DNA of 64,000 nucleotides. Source: Ipomoea triloba (lineage: Eukaryota > Streptophyta > Magnoliopsida > Solanales > Convolvulaceae). Where the stretch lies: positions 11,597,990 to 11,661,989 of the forward strand of contig NC_044925.1 in NCBI RefSeq assembly GCF_003576645.1. The letters are read 5' to 3'. The notes under the pieces are model-generated. The model was not told the origin of the DNA. It worked only from the letters and a program-made list of their open reading frames with translations, and did no database searches. Shown one piece after another: positions 23,041-34,672 of the stretch. Both the position numbers and the translations under genes were made by a program. The stretch's first letter is position 1, and every line of letters begins with the position of its first letter.

Positions 23041-26000
23041 TTGAATGTAGCTGAACAATCTGGAGGTGGTTCAAATGGCATTACCCGAAACTCTCGATAT
23101 TGCAGATATTGTGACATTCCCGGGCATGACACATGGTTTTGTCGCAAACTTGGTCGTTTCTTGGCAGATAATAATGTCACCGCTTCAGCTCCATTATTTT
23201 CTGTTCCTGGTTCTTCACCTACAGTAAATTCCACCTGTGTGACAACACCTACCCAGGCTCCATGGGTGATGGATACTGGGGCCTCTCACCATACTGTTTC
23301 AAATACAAATGTGTTGCAGACATTTTCAGAGTACTCCGGCCCGGACGAAATTTTACTTGGTGATGGTAAGTCTCTAAAAATCTCTCATACTGGGGATACA
23401 TCCATTCCAACCAATTCCTGTCAACTCTCTTTATCTGATGTGCTTTGCGTTCCTCATCTTCGCAAAAACTTAATTTCTGTGTCTAAGTTGTGTCAAACAA
23501 ATCCTGTCTCTGTTGAGTTTTTTGACAACTTCTTTATTGTTAAGGATCGTCGAACGGGGGCACATCTAATGCGAGGGGGAACTTTGCATGATGTCTACTA
23601 CATCCCAGGTCCTGGCCAACCTCAAGTTCATGTTACCACCGTAAACTCTGCGTCCGGATGGCATCACAAGCTAGGTCATCCTTCTAGTAAGACCTTAGTG
23701 TCTATTCTTCGTCGTAATAAAATTCCATATGACTCTCGTTCTGTAATGAATCTCTCTTGTAACTCCTGTCTTATAAATAAAAGTCACAAATTGAGTTTTT
23801 CCTTTAATACCATGTCCAGTAGTAAACCACTTGAGCTTATTTACACTAATGTTTGGGGTTCCTCGAATATTTCGGTTGATGGGTATAAATACTATGTCTC
23901 CTTTGTTGATCACTATACAAAATACATTTGGTTGTATCCGTTAAAATATAAGTCTTATGTTTCTATTATATTTCCTCAATTCAAACGTCTGGTCGAAAAA
24001 TATTTTGCGCACTCTATAATATCAGTTTTTTCCGATAATGGGGGCGAATATAAAAAGTTAATCCTGGTGTTTAACTCTTGTGGTGTTTCTCATTTTACGT
24101 CACCTCCTCACACCCCTGAACATAATGGTCAAGTTGAGAGGCGTCATCGACATATTGTAGAGACAGGTTTGTCCCTTCTTCACTTTGCTGGGTTGCACCT
24201 ATCCTACTGGGTTTTTGCCTTTCAAACGGCCATTTATCTTATTAACCGCATGCCTACGCCTATACTTGGTAATTTGTCTCCATTTCAAAAATTGTTTGGT
24301 CGCGACCCTAATTTGTCTAAAATTCGTCCTTTTGGGTGCTTGTGTTTTCCGTGGCTAAAACCTTATGTGTCTACTAAACTCCACCCAAAATCATTTCCTT
24401 GTGTATTTTTGGGGTATTCTTTGAGTCAGTCGGCTTACAAGTGTTTGGACCCACAATCTGGTCGTATCTATTTGTCCCAACACGTTCGATTTGTGGATGG
24501 GGTTTTTCCTTTTCTTGAGTCGGGGTTGTCTAGGGGGTCGGTGTCTACTACTTCAGCCTCAACTTCCGTTCCCCCCTCATTGCCTCCGTTCTCGTTCCTT
24601 CAGTATCCCCAGCCACTGCCCCTGATTTACCGGCTACTTCTGGCCGACCAACACAGATACAGAAACCGAATTCCTGGTACTATGGTGACCAATTTGTGAA
24701 TATAACTACTGTCCATCCCATGCCACTCGCTCTTGAGCCTCGTACGGTTACCCAGGCTATGCGTGATGACAGGTGGAGGCAGGCTATGTGTGATGAATTT
24801 GATGCTTTAGCTCGATTGGGGACGTGGGAGTTGGTACCACGTGCTAGTCATCGTCCGATTCACTGCAAATGGATATTCCGGGTTAAGAGGCGAGCTGATG
24901 GCTCGGTAGAGCGATTCAAGGCATGTTTGGTAGCCAAAGGTTTTTTTTCAAAAAGAAGGGCGTGATTATTTTGAGACTTTTAGTCCGGTTGTTAAGCCGG
25001 TTACTGTTCGTATTGTATTGACTATTGCGTTATCCAGTGGTTGGTCTGTTCGTCAATTAGACATAAATAATGCCTTTTTGAATGGTTTGTTGTCTGAACA
25101 GGTTTATATGGAGCAGCCTGCAAGCTTTATTGATTCTCGTTTTCCTGATCACGTATGTCGTCTTAAGAAGGCTATATATGGTCTCAAACAAGTGCCTCGG
25201 GCTTGGTACTTGGCGTTGTCTGCCTTTCTATTGGAGTGTGGTTGTGTTCGGTCTGTGGCTGATACGTCATTATTTGTTTACCGTGAGGGTCATGTTGTTA
25301 TGTTCTTTCTAGTCTATGTTGATGACATTGTCATCACGGGTAATGACAATGCTTTTCTTGGTGGATTTATTCGCAAGCTTTGTGATAGGTTTGCTTTGAA
25401 AGATATGGGTGCCTTACATCATTTCTTAGGAGTGCAGGTCATTTCTACGCCCAGTGGTTTTTTTCTAAGTCAGTCTCAATATATTGTTGATGTTCTTGAG
25501 CAGTTTCAGATGACGGGGGCGAAGGACGTAGCTACCCCTATGGAACCTGCCGCTAGTGGTCTGGTTGCTAATGACTCCACGGTTGATGGTGGTCTGTATC
25601 GTAGAGCGGTTGGTGTCCTACAGTATTTGGGTTTCACTCGGCCGGACATTGCGTTTGCCGTTAATCGCCTATCTCAATTCATGCATTCTCCTGCTATTCA
25701 CCATTGGCAGGCGGTAAAGAGGATTTTTCGGTATTTGAAGGGGACCTTGCATTTTGGGTTGTTCCTTAGGTGTGGTGTGCCGTTGAGTCTGTCTATTTAC
25801 TCCGACTCTGACTGGGGTGGCCTTGACAGCGGTGGGCGTTCCACTACTGCGTATGTTGTTTTTTTGGGGGCGAATGTGGTGTCCTGGAAATCCGCTCGTC
25901 AGCGGTCTGTTTCTCGCTCCTCTACTGAGGCTGAATTTCGTGGTGTTGCTAATGCCACGGCTGAGGGTATTTGGATTGATAGTCTTCTTCGTGAGCTCGG

Positions 26001-26286
26001 TGTTCGCTTGCTTCAGCCACCTACTTTGTTTGTTGACAATATGAGTGCTGTTTATGTTTGTAAACATACGGTGTTTCATTCTCGAATGAAACATGTTGCC
26101 CTTGACTACTTCTTTGTTCGTGAGCGTGTTGAGGGTGGTTCCTTGCGGGTTCAGCATATTCGCTCATCTGATCAAGTGGCGGACTTACTTACGAAGCCTC
26201 TCTCTCGTCGTCCGTTTCTGGCTTTTCTTTCCAAGATTGGCGTCGTTGATGGTGCCGCCATCTTGCGGGGGCGTGTTACAGATTAA
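23038..26286 (+). pseudogene. Copia pol: zinc knuckle, protease, integrase, RT, RNase H (frameshifted)
   Basis: Residues counted from 23038: CCHC knuckle 22-35 (CRYCDIPGHDTWFC), protease DTGAS 79-83, GAG-pre-integrase motif HHKLGHPS near 209, integrase core with second Asp 333 (SDNGG) and Glu 367 (HNGQVE). The first catalytic Asp is replaced by Asn271 (IYTNVWG). A frameshift lies at the C6 run 24571-24576, so this frame stops at 24699, and the RT part opens in the other frame. A second shift lies at the T8 run 24941-24948. RT YVDD is at about 25315-25326, and the RNase H DxD...SSTEAE motifs and LTKPL follow. The stop TAA at 26284-26286 is inside the 3' LTR, and the purine run GCGGGGGCG just before it serves as PPT. 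Homopolymer shifts could be sequencing errors; the Asn cannot be explained that way. Confidence 0.88.
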
Positions 26287-26426
26287 ATCTATACATAGGC
26301 TTAGTCTGTTTGGTTAGCCTTTATTTTCTGCATTTACGGTTGTACTGATATCCCTTACTTTGGGGTATCCTTCTGTATTTATAGTCATGCTTGTTTAATG
26401 GTACAGTGTGAGTTCATACATCCATA
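26274..26426 (+). repeat. 3' LTR of the copia element (153 bp)
   Basis: No difference from 22225-22377 was seen. The first 13 bases encode the last pol codons and stop. TSD GATCA follows at 26427. Confidence 0.88.
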
Positions 26427-26431
26427 GATCA

Positions 26432-28590
26432 AACGTGTATCACTACTCCAAAGCTATAGCTAGTAGTGAATGTACAAATTTATTTCTTTATATATGCGTA
26501 ATAATTAGTGTCACGTTTCAATAGTAGAATGTGAGCTTAATTATTCCTCTAGCTCCAAGCTGACACCCAACAATATTTAAACCTCGTAAACAACAATCCT
26601 AATGGTACACGACATATTTATTGATTGTATCATATCATATGTATTTGTTAAGAGTTTATATTGTAACGTTAATATATAGATTGTATATTATTAATTATTT
26701 TGATTAAAAAAATTGAATAAAATCTCGTATAATATACTTAGTTTACTATTTCATTCATATTTTATTTTTACAGAATAAGAAATAGAGATCAAATTAGTCC
26801 TTAAATTACACACAAAAATATAATTAAACCATCTAACTTTAAAAATGCAATTGACTCGCTGATCAATTCATATTCTTGCAATTAGATGAAAAAATGATTG
26901 ATACTTTAGATAAATAGCTGACGTGACTGTTAAAAATTTTAAAATTAATTTTTTAAAAAAAAAATCAACTGCCATGGTAACCTTTTTGCTTGGATTACCG
27001 GTCACTTTTTTGTCTAATTAAACCATCTAACTTTAAAAATGCAATTGACCCTTATTTTAGAACTAGTTACCACATGTGCATTGCGCGAATAATTCAATGT
27101 TCAATGTGTATTTTTAAATTAGTGCTTCAAAATTTATCAAAGTACCATTCAGTATCTTGGTGTATATCAATGCAAGATTATCAAATTTTTCATAAAAGTA
27201 AATATTTCAAGAAAGCATAACTATGACCTGTGACATAATTTTTCATAAAATTAATTGGTACAATAGCAGTTTTAGAGGAAAACACCCTTCATCGGATAGT
27301 ACCCAAGCATCGTTTGTGTAACACAAAAGCCTATTAATTTGTCTGATCCATGGTTCCTCTAATTGCCACTTCTGCCAAAAATAAATTCTTGATTTGATCT
27401 AGTCCCTTGGTGAGCTTCACTGTAATTTTAGTACCTTGGTGTAGTGCACCTTCAAAAATAGAACCAAGTCCTCCTCCTCCTAAAAACAATGATAATAGCC
27501 ATAATTTCTCATTTGTGTTGAATATATACTATAAATTAGGTGTACCGTTTCATCAATGCCCAATGCGTGATTCTAATTAATTGACCAAAGTTGATGTTAA
27601 CTTTTATTTTGTATTTTTTAATACACTCTAACATATTCATAATATATGTTTAACAATTATGTGAATTTTGATTGGGATGGTGTTCGAACCTAAGACATTC
27701 CTTATAGAAATCAATGAGTAAGTTAAGAATAATAAATAGTTAACGGAATATATCATTACTAAAATTTATACTAACGGAATGCGGGATTTTTTAAAGGAAG
27801 AAAACAATATAATAGAGGGTAAAATAGGAAAATCATAAAAAATTATTAAAATCGAAATAATATGAACCATTCATCCTAACAAAAATAAAAAAATAATAAA
27901 ATTAGACCAACATTTTTTTGTTACCGGTAGGGACTTAAATTTACTGACTCTTATTAGATTTGTATATTATAGATAAAATTGATTAGTCTATTTGCAGGAA
28001 GGTGATCATGAAACATTACCATGTGTGATAAGAAACCCTAATTTTTGTTTTTTAAAAAATTACATTATATTCACATGCACACTTCATAACTAGTACGTAG
28101 AAGTCAAACTCTAAAATTAGGATTTATTTAGACAATGAGAGTTTACTATTTGAGCCAAGAGCAATTCAATTGAATACAATTAATTATGTTGGTTCAAAAT
28201 GATTAAGAAAGCTAATTAAAGCTCCCCAGTCCCTACACAGTTACGTTCTGCCACGAGGGTTGACAAAAATAACGGCCTTAATTAGGCTAAGAAAAAACAA
28301 ATTCGATCAAGCAGCAGTCAACATTGTCTCATACTCCACCGTAGCACTTTGCATCCCTTATAGGCTTATATAATTTATGTAATTTATTCGGCGCACATTT
28401 TTAAATAATAGTAATTACAAATTTTATTCATTATTTAAAAAAAATTATTTTTTTATTTTTAGTTCTCAAGTTTATTATATGACATATATAATTTTTGTTC
28501 CTAATTAATATGGAGTTGTAATACTGTTTCCTAAGTTGTCACCAGTGTGCATTTAGTCTTTTTCTGAATAGAATTGGAAACCTAATTACG
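26432..28590. other. AT-rich spacer with a weak SINE-like trace
   Basis: No gene supported. Near 27670-27690 the minus strand reads AGGTTCGAACACCATCC, which resembles a pol III B-box, but no A-box, tail or TSD could be assigned. The rest is A/T-rich spacer. Confidence 0.35.
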
Positions 28591-28995
28591 GATCGGGTCA
28601 TGTCAGTTTAGATCAATATGCAAATATATTATTTATACTAGCAAATATAATACTAAATCAGAAATAAAATGTTTGTTACTCATAAGATAAGAGAAAATAT
28701 AATACTTTTGAGAACAAATGTAATAATTTTATATTTTGACGTAAAAGTATTACTTTTTTTTTGTGTAACCTAAGGTTTTCACCGTCGGACACATTGGCTA
28801 ATCCCCTCACTGGATTGTAGGCACCTCTATTGGGTGGGATAGCTGACCTTATAAAGAAAAAATGTAATAATTTTATATTTTGATGTAAAAATATTACTTT
28901 TGTCATCAAAAGTATTATAGTTTCCCATATAAGTAATAAACATTTTACTCTTGATTTAGTATTACATTTGCTAGTATAAGTATTACATGCATTTC
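28591..28995. mobile_element. Palindromic MITE with a 100-bp insertion in its loop
   Basis: The left arm (TACTAGCAAATATAATACTA near 28637) pairs with the right arm (complement of TAGTATTACATTTGCTAGTA near 28958), extending outward to GATCGGGTCA and GATCCGACCCG. The loop segment of about 40 bp (AAATGTAATAATTTTATATT...) is present twice, at about 28716-28756 and 28860-28901, bracketing about 100 bp of unrelated, less AT-rich DNA. Confidence 0.6.
28757..28859 (-). mobile_element. Short retroposon-like insert
   Basis: On the minus strand it ends AGGTTACACAAAAAAAA, a short poly-A-like tail, and it is flanked by an imperfect direct repeat of about 40 bp. No B-box was found and I do not recognise the family. 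It may be a truncated LINE or SINE 3' end. Confidence 0.4.
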
Positions 28996-29114
28996 ATCTT
29001 GATCCGACCCGTCTCATAGACAAATATCCATGAAACGATCTCACTCAAATTTTTGCCTTGTATATATTCATGCCTTATCAAGCAATTTATTTATTTACCA
29101 AGTAATGTCAAACA

Positions 29115-29449
29115 TTATTACATGGACCACATGGTCCACACAACTGTGTGTACCATAAATAAAAAGTATTTTTAATATATTAAAAGTACATTACTTGTGT
29201 ACATAAAGTATATTATTTGAGTACTGAAAGTATATTATTTTTATAATAACATACATTCAGTACAAAAATAATGTACTTTTAATATATTTAAAAATATACT
29301 TTGTATATTTTAATATATTAAAATTACATTATTTGTGTATATAAAATATATTATTTGAGTACTAAAAATATATTATTTTTATAATAACATATCTCCAGTA
29401 TAAAAATAATGTACTTTTAATTATGTGAATCATGATCCATACAATAATT
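29115..29449. mobile_element. GGTCCACACA-family MITE (copy 3)
   Basis: It begins ATTATTACATGGACCACATG and ends CATGATCCATACAATAATT, inverted ends shared with the copy at 19274-19496. The interior repeats (A)GTACATTATTTGAGTACT-type blocks, once duplicated. Confidence 0.6.
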
Positions 29450-30632
29450 TACTCTTGTAGTCACGTAGTATCCGTCTTTGACTTCAGATTAAGACACTAC
29501 AAACGAATTTGGATCTAGCATTAGTTATTATCTAGTACAGTGTCGGTTACAACAATCGAAGCTAAAATCGTATCTTGCGTTAGTTTAATAAAAAAAAAAA
29601 AGTTAGAATATCATATCGAATAAAATTTTATGTTAGTCTAATCTCATTGATTGCCGGTTGCAACTAACATTAAACCAATCTCATTGCCACCATTTTCAAA
29701 GGCTCAACCCCTAACTCCTGAATTGTATAAAAGAAAAAAGAAAAAAAAAATTGTTATTGAGATTGCTTGGAATTGGTTACTTAATGCTTGTGTTGATTGG
29801 ATGGGTACCAATCTTAAACTTTTTATATATGGATAATAGGTACAAGAATATCCTTGACAAGGTTTAAACACAATTCTTTTTTATAATATTATTGGTTACA
29901 TTTAAGCATGATGATTTACGTAAGAAACGGCAAAATTTGTGTAATGTTTAGAATCTTAGGTAGTAATAGTTTTATTTTTTCTATATATTTTAAAAATAAA
30001 ATAAAAATAAAACTTGTGATAGTCATTGGAATGGGTAATGGCGCATATGGAAGCTAGGGAGGTTGGGTGTGCGTAGGGTGCGGGGAGTGTAATATAATCC
30101 AACCTAGCAAATTTTGAGTACCTTTAGTCAACTATTATTTATTTATTTATTTGACAAAACTGTAGTCAACTATTTGTTAACAAAATGAATCTTCGTAGCT
30201 AGCTCCTTATCACCATCTTGCATGTTTTTGAATCTGCAGGTTGACCAACACTGTCTCCATACACATCCCCCATATCTCCAAATAAATTTTCCTCACAAAT
30301 ATACCATACTATACATACTTAGCCACTTGTGTGTGTGTGTCTATATATATATATATATAATACGTAATTATAGTACGTAATTATCTCTCTAATTTACTAT
30401 TTCAACTGAAATATTTCATAAAAACATTATTTATAATCAGTGGTTTATTTTATAAAGTATACAATAAAATGTTTCAATTGCTATAAGATTTTTTTTTTTT
30501 TTGGAAAAAAAATTATTTAGAATTTGAATTCTTGATTTAAAAGATTTAGATTTTCACCTTAGCTTGTAAACTAATTAAGTAACTATTATGTACAACAAGT
30601 TATATTTTTAGTCTAAAAACCAAATATTGTTG
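29450..30632. other. AT-rich spacer
   Basis: Contains a short TG/TA microsatellite near 30330-30358 and A/T runs. The 61-codon ORF at 29651-29836 has low complexity and no domain. No gene supported. Confidence 0.35.
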
Positions 30633-30641
30633 TTAAAAAAA

Positions 30642-31313
30642 GAATTAATTTCATTTTTGGTCTTAGATTTATAGGTGTCAATTCACTTTTAGTTATTTTT
30701 TCAAAGCATCCTCTTTGGTCCTAGTATTATTGTGGCGTGATCATTTTTGGTCATCCGTCAACAAAACCGTTTAAATAACGTTAAATATTAGGGTATTTTG
30801 GTCTATTCTTGTAGATTTTTATGAAGTAGACTTATGCACTAGACTTAAGTTTTGTCATGAAGTAGACTTATGATTTTTAAAATTGCACTTTTTTGGATTT
30901 TGCAGTAGACTTATGTATTGATAATAGTTTTATTACCAAGAAGGAAAATGAGTATTTTGAGTAGTTAATAACATCATTTTTAATGTCATTTAAACATACT
31001 TATTGATGGAGGGTAAAAATAAATCATGCTACAATAATACTAGGACCAATGACCAATGGGGATGTTTTTTAGGAAAAAAATGACTAAAAGCAGAATGACA
31101 CATATAAATCAAAAACCAAAAAACAAAAAGAACTTAATAATTAGAATTGAATAAATCAAATGCCATTGTATTTAATGTCATTTAAACGGTTTTAATTTGT
31201 TGATAGAGACAAAAAATGATCAATGAATAATAATAAAAAAATGGATATTTTGAAAATAAGGACTAAAAGTAGACTGATACCTATAAATCTAGAACTAAAA
31301 ATTAAATTAACTC
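30642..31313. mobile_element. Mutator-type MITE (672 bp) with 9-bp TSD
   Basis: The left end GAATTAATTTCATTTTTGGT pairs imperfectly with the complement of the right end (GAGTTAATTTAATTTTTAGT). Arms share GATTTATAGGTRTCA and CTTTTAGT. TTAAAAAAA occurs on both sides (30633-30641, 31314-31322), a 9-bp duplication as made by Mutator-like elements, though A-richness lowers its weight. Confidence 0.65.
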
Positions 31314-31390
31314 TTAAAAAAATACATTACAAAAATGTTGGTTAAAATTAAACCGAGTTAACTTCAATATAATTGTTTTTTAAAACTTCT

Positions 31391-31396
<6 letters not shown>

Positions 31397-31436
<40 letters not shown>
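31397..31436. repeat. (AAT)n microsatellite
   Basis: About 13 ATA/TAA units. A second run lies at about 31929-31970, close to the RAV-like gene. Confidence 0.9.
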
Positions 31437-31439
31437 GAA

Positions 31440-31620
31440 TAGGGAAAATAACATTTTTAGTCCCTGAGTTATAGGGGTAGTGTAGACTCAGTCCCTGAGT
31501 TATGGTTGTATGTGAGTTTAGTCCCTCAGTTATTCGCGAAGTGGCGAGTTTAGTCCCTGGACATTAAATTTGACTAAAAAATTAAAAAATATTCAAAATT
31601 TGAGGGGTAAAATAGGAAAT
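31440..31620. repeat. AGTCCCTGAG-type transposon end fragment
   Basis: TTAGTCCCTGAGTTATRG occurs in variants at 31459, 31490 and 31519, the pattern of the termini of many plant Mutator-like MITEs (compare 56144-56571). No matching inverted end was found, so it is probably one arm only. Confidence 0.4.
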
Positions 31621-31926
31621 TCACATTTTATTATTCTTCTTATATCAAAACCACTTTTACAACATTATTTTTTCACTTTTTAGCCTAATTATTTTCAAGA
31701 TTTTTTATTTTTAAAAGCATTTTAATAACTTTCAAATGACTTGTTAGGAACCTGACTCTCGTATAACACACTTAAAACTTAGCACAAATAAAGAAATGCA
31801 TGATCATTGTATTTAGGTGTATGAAACACACTATCCTAACAAGTTTTTATTTTTTTACTAAGCAACAAATGTAATAAAATTAAAACTTTTGAGATTTTTT
31901 ATCCTATCTCAAAAGTTTTAATTTGA

Positions 31927-31928
<2 letters not shown>

Positions 31929-31970
<42 letters not shown>
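31929..31970. repeat. (AAT)n microsatellite upstream of the RAV-like gene
   Basis: A trinucleotide run ending about 250 bp upstream of the chosen start codon. Confidence 0.9.
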
Positions 31971-31973
<3 letters not shown>

Positions 31974-32220
31974 TACATGTCTTTATGTGTGTATAATAAA
32001 TTCTCTTATATATATTTTTAAGTGTGTATATTCTAAAAATAGAAAAATTGTGGTTATATGAATCCAAGATTCCAAGTGGAAGGCATAGAAGTAAAAGGTA
32101 GCGAGTATTATAGAAGTTCCCGTGTATTGTATGTCAATAAAAGCCTACTCAGACTACTTTTCTGGCTCTATCTCAAACCTACCTCTTTCTATAATTCTAT
32201 CTTTCTCAACAAACAAAACA
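31971..32220 (+). promoter_or_regulatory. Presumed core promoter and 5' UTR of the RAV-like gene
   Basis: A TATA-like stretch (TTATATATATTTTTAAG near 32008) lies about 200 bp before the start codon, and a second weaker one (TATTATAGAAG) near 32106. The last 40 bases before the ATG are C/T- and A-rich like plant leaders. No element was tested. Confidence 0.35.
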
Positions 32221-33180
32221 ATGGATTCAACTAGCACAATTGAGAACTCATGTAGTACGTCGGTGGCGCCACCTTCAACCTCCATTATTTCCCCGGCGGA
32301 ACCTCTGAGCCGATTGGGAAGCGGAATCACAGAGGTGGAATCCGCCCGGAAGCTCCCCTCTTTGAAATTCAAAGGCGTGGTCCCCCAGCCCAACGGCCGC
32401 TGGGGGGCTCAAATCTACGAGAAGCACAAGCGCGTGTGGCTAGGGACCTTCAACGAAGAAGACGAAGCCGGCCGCGCCTACGACGTCGCCGCCCAGCGCT
32501 TCCGCGGCCGCGACGCCCTCACCAACTTCAAACCCTTGTCGGAGACCGAAGACAACTCGGAGCTGTCGTTTCTGCGGTCGCGGTCGAAGGCGGAGATCGT
32601 GGATATGCTCCGCAAACATACTTACGCCGACGAGCTAAGCCGGCGGAGAAGTTTGGAGTACTGCGATGAGACGGAGGGTAATAATAATAAGAAAATGGGC
32701 GAAGAAGGAGAGCGGCTTTTCGAGAAAGCCGTGACTCCGAGCGATGTGGGGAAGTTGAACCGGTTGGTGATCCCGAAGCAACACGCCGAGAAGTACCTGC
32801 CATTGCCCACTACTACTTCAAAGGGAATTCTCCTAAACTTGGAGGACAAAAACGGGAAAGTGTGGCGATTCCGGTACTCGTACTGGAACAGCAGTCAGAG
32901 CTACGTGCTGACGAAAGGATGGAGCCGGTTCGTGAAGGAGAAAGGGTTGAGAGCTGGGGACGTTGTCAGCTTCCGGAGGTCCACCGGACAGGATAAGCGC
33001 CTCTACATTGACCGGAATCCGCCAGCTCAGCAGCCACTTGTCAAAACGGTGAGACTCTTTGGAGTGAACATATGTAGTAGTAACACGGTGCCACCTGTCG
33101 GGCGGAAGAGGATGGGGGAGACGGACTTGTTTTTGCCATTGGAATGTAGCAAGAAGCAAAGGGTTATAGATGCATTGTGA
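32221..33180 (+). CDS. RAV1: RAV/TEM-type AP2-B3 transcription factor
   Basis: Intronless 319-residue frame, the usual size and structure of RAV genes. Residues about 49-104 form an AP2 domain ([43 protein letters not shown]). Residues about 165-270 form a B3 domain ([54 protein letters not shown]). Residues 278-282 are RLFGV, the repression motif of this family. Basic patches (GRKR 294-297, KKQR 311-314) may aid nuclear import. In characterised RAV proteins the AP2 part binds CAACA and the B3 part CACCTG; family members repress flowering and growth genes. I chose ATG 32221 (context AACAATGG) over the in-frame ATG at 32122, whose 33 extra residues look like translated leader. Codon use is GC-richer than the surroundings. 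Orthology within the family (RAV1, RAV2 or TEM) is unsure. It is the only gene in the window that looks intact and host-derived. Confidence 0.95.
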   Translation: MDSTSTIENSCSTSVAPPSTSIISPAEPLSRLGSGITEVESARKLPSLKFKGVVPQPNGRWGAQIYEKHKRVWLGTFNEEDEAGRAYDVAAQRFRGRDALTNFKPLSETEDNSELSFLRSRSKAEIVDMLRKHTYADELSRRRSLEYCDETEGNNNKKMGEEGERLFEKAVTPSDVGKLNRLVIPKQHAEKYLPLPTTTSKGILLNLEDKNGKVWRFRYSYWNSSQSYVLTKGWSRFVKEKGLRAGDVVSFRRSTGQDKRLYIDRNPPAQQPLVKTVRLFGVNICSSNTVPPVGRKRMGETDLFLPLECSKKQRVIDAL

Positions 33181-34672
33181 CAATTAGGACTTGTTTTTTA
33201 TTTCCATATTTTTAGACTCTTTTTTTAGATGGTGGGGAAAGGGCGGGTCCCCGGTATAAGGCCATGCAACAAGTTGTGAAGTTCTATTGCATATTAGTGA
33301 TCAAGTAGATTAAACAAAACTAATTAAGTGATGAATGAAATAGAACAAATTTTAAATATATATTTTTTGAATCACTAATAATTCTAGTATATGTTCTATA
33401 CTTTCTCAATCTTTTTCAATCAAAAAAGTCAATGTCCCCCACCACCCTAGTTCGATTCCGTGACCACCATTTAGAATGGTATAACATAGGTGCTATATCA
33501 TTACATAGTAGATAGTTGACATAAAATTTAAATATAAGCATGGTTACTTGTATTTAAATTTTGATGTAAACATAAAAAAGAATATTACTTTTAATAATCT
33601 TATATTTATTGTAGAAACATTACACACACCACATATTGGTGAGTGGCGTGAGACAAATTTTGCTAAGGTTTGTATTTTGATATAAAGGAAAATGTTATTT
33701 TTCCTTCTAAATTTTTTCTCATGATGTGCAATGATTTATATTTATTGGGTGCTATGAATAGACTGACTTCATATATTTTTAATTAAATACTAAAGTAACT
33801 AATTAAATAGTTTTACAAAAGAGAGGAAAATATGAAGGAAATTTTAACAGAGTTGTATGTGTGTAGCATTGTTCTATGATAAATAATTAACAGTTAAATA
33901 GATTAGAGATCTTTTGATTTGATTACCAAACAATATGTAAGATTTACATTGTCCTGTCTGAAAATTTAGAAGTATATTCCCATATGTTGATACAACTTTA
34001 ATTTAAATTAAACCTCTACCATTAGATGACTCTTAAAGTTGGATAGTTTGGTATTGTTAGAGTTGGACGAAAAGCTTGAAGTTGCATATAGTGTAGAAAG
34101 CAGCATTAAGCTAAGAAATAGAACAATCATGTTTAAAACACAACAGAAAAGCTACATTCGATCTAAATGCCTTAAAAAGAAGATCATAACAATGTAATAT
34201 ATAGAAATATTCACCTCACCACAATACTTAGCAAGGTTACGTTGTTGACATTGAAGTCAATGAAGATACTTAGCTTCTAGATTTCGAAAGGAGTTCCTGC
34301 ATGTTAGAAAATGTCTAATAAAAGTCATGAAATGTGTTGACAACTTAGAAAAATGGTAACCAAAGCTTGAAAATGTCAAAAGTCTATAATTATATTGAAC
34401 CATAGTGACACCCATTGTTCAATGACCATGGAGCAAAATTTTAGAATATGAAATGTATATCTCTTCAATAGGTGCTTTCAAACTCAATATTATAAGTGTA
34501 ACATGTGAACTTCAAGGAGATATAGAAAACAACAAGCAAGTATTGAGAGAGATTGTATGAGTTTAATTTAAACTACTAAAGCTTATAAATTTAGTTGAAC
34601 AAGATAGCAGCTCAAGATTCAATCATGATTCAAACCAAATCAAGATAGTTGAGTTAAATAGTTGAACAATAC
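33181..34672. other. Spacer 3' of the RAV-like gene
   Basis: AT-rich, no ORF of interest. Its first part must hold the 3' UTR; I see no single clear polyadenylation signal. CTAGTTCGATTCCGTGACC near 33447 resembles a pol III B-box but has no partner elements. Confidence 0.4.

Larger units (their letters stand above)
22220..26431 (+). mobile_element. Young Ty1/copia element with identical LTRs, TSD GATCA and inverted gag
   Basis: Two 153-bp LTRs with no differences (22225-22377 and 26274-26426) are flanked by GATCA (22220-22224, 26427-26431). A primer-binding site follows the 5' LTR. Gag lies on the minus strand (22394-23040), while zinc knuckle, protease, integrase, RT and RNase H lie on the plus strand (23038-26286). 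Frameshifts near 24571-24576 and 24941-24948 and a changed integrase residue disable it. Identical LTRs with a clean TSD mean recent insertion, presumably with proteins supplied in trans if the defects predate insertion. Short LTRs recall the Ale-type copia lineage; that assignment is tentative. Confidence 0.9.

Noticed and set aside
25669..26157. 162-codon minus-strand ORF
   Set aside because: Antisense shadow of the copia RNase H region.
31314..31322. Strong TSD claim for TTAAAAAAA
   Set aside because: Kept only as support: the sequence is A-rich and could match by chance.
32122..32220. N-terminal extension of the RAV-like protein from an upstream in-frame ATG
   Set aside because: The 33 residues are leader-like; the second ATG has better context and matches the usual family N-terminus.
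32154..33183. Overlapping ORFs on both strands of the RAV-like gene
   Set aside because: Shadows of the GC-rich coding frame; no conserved domain.
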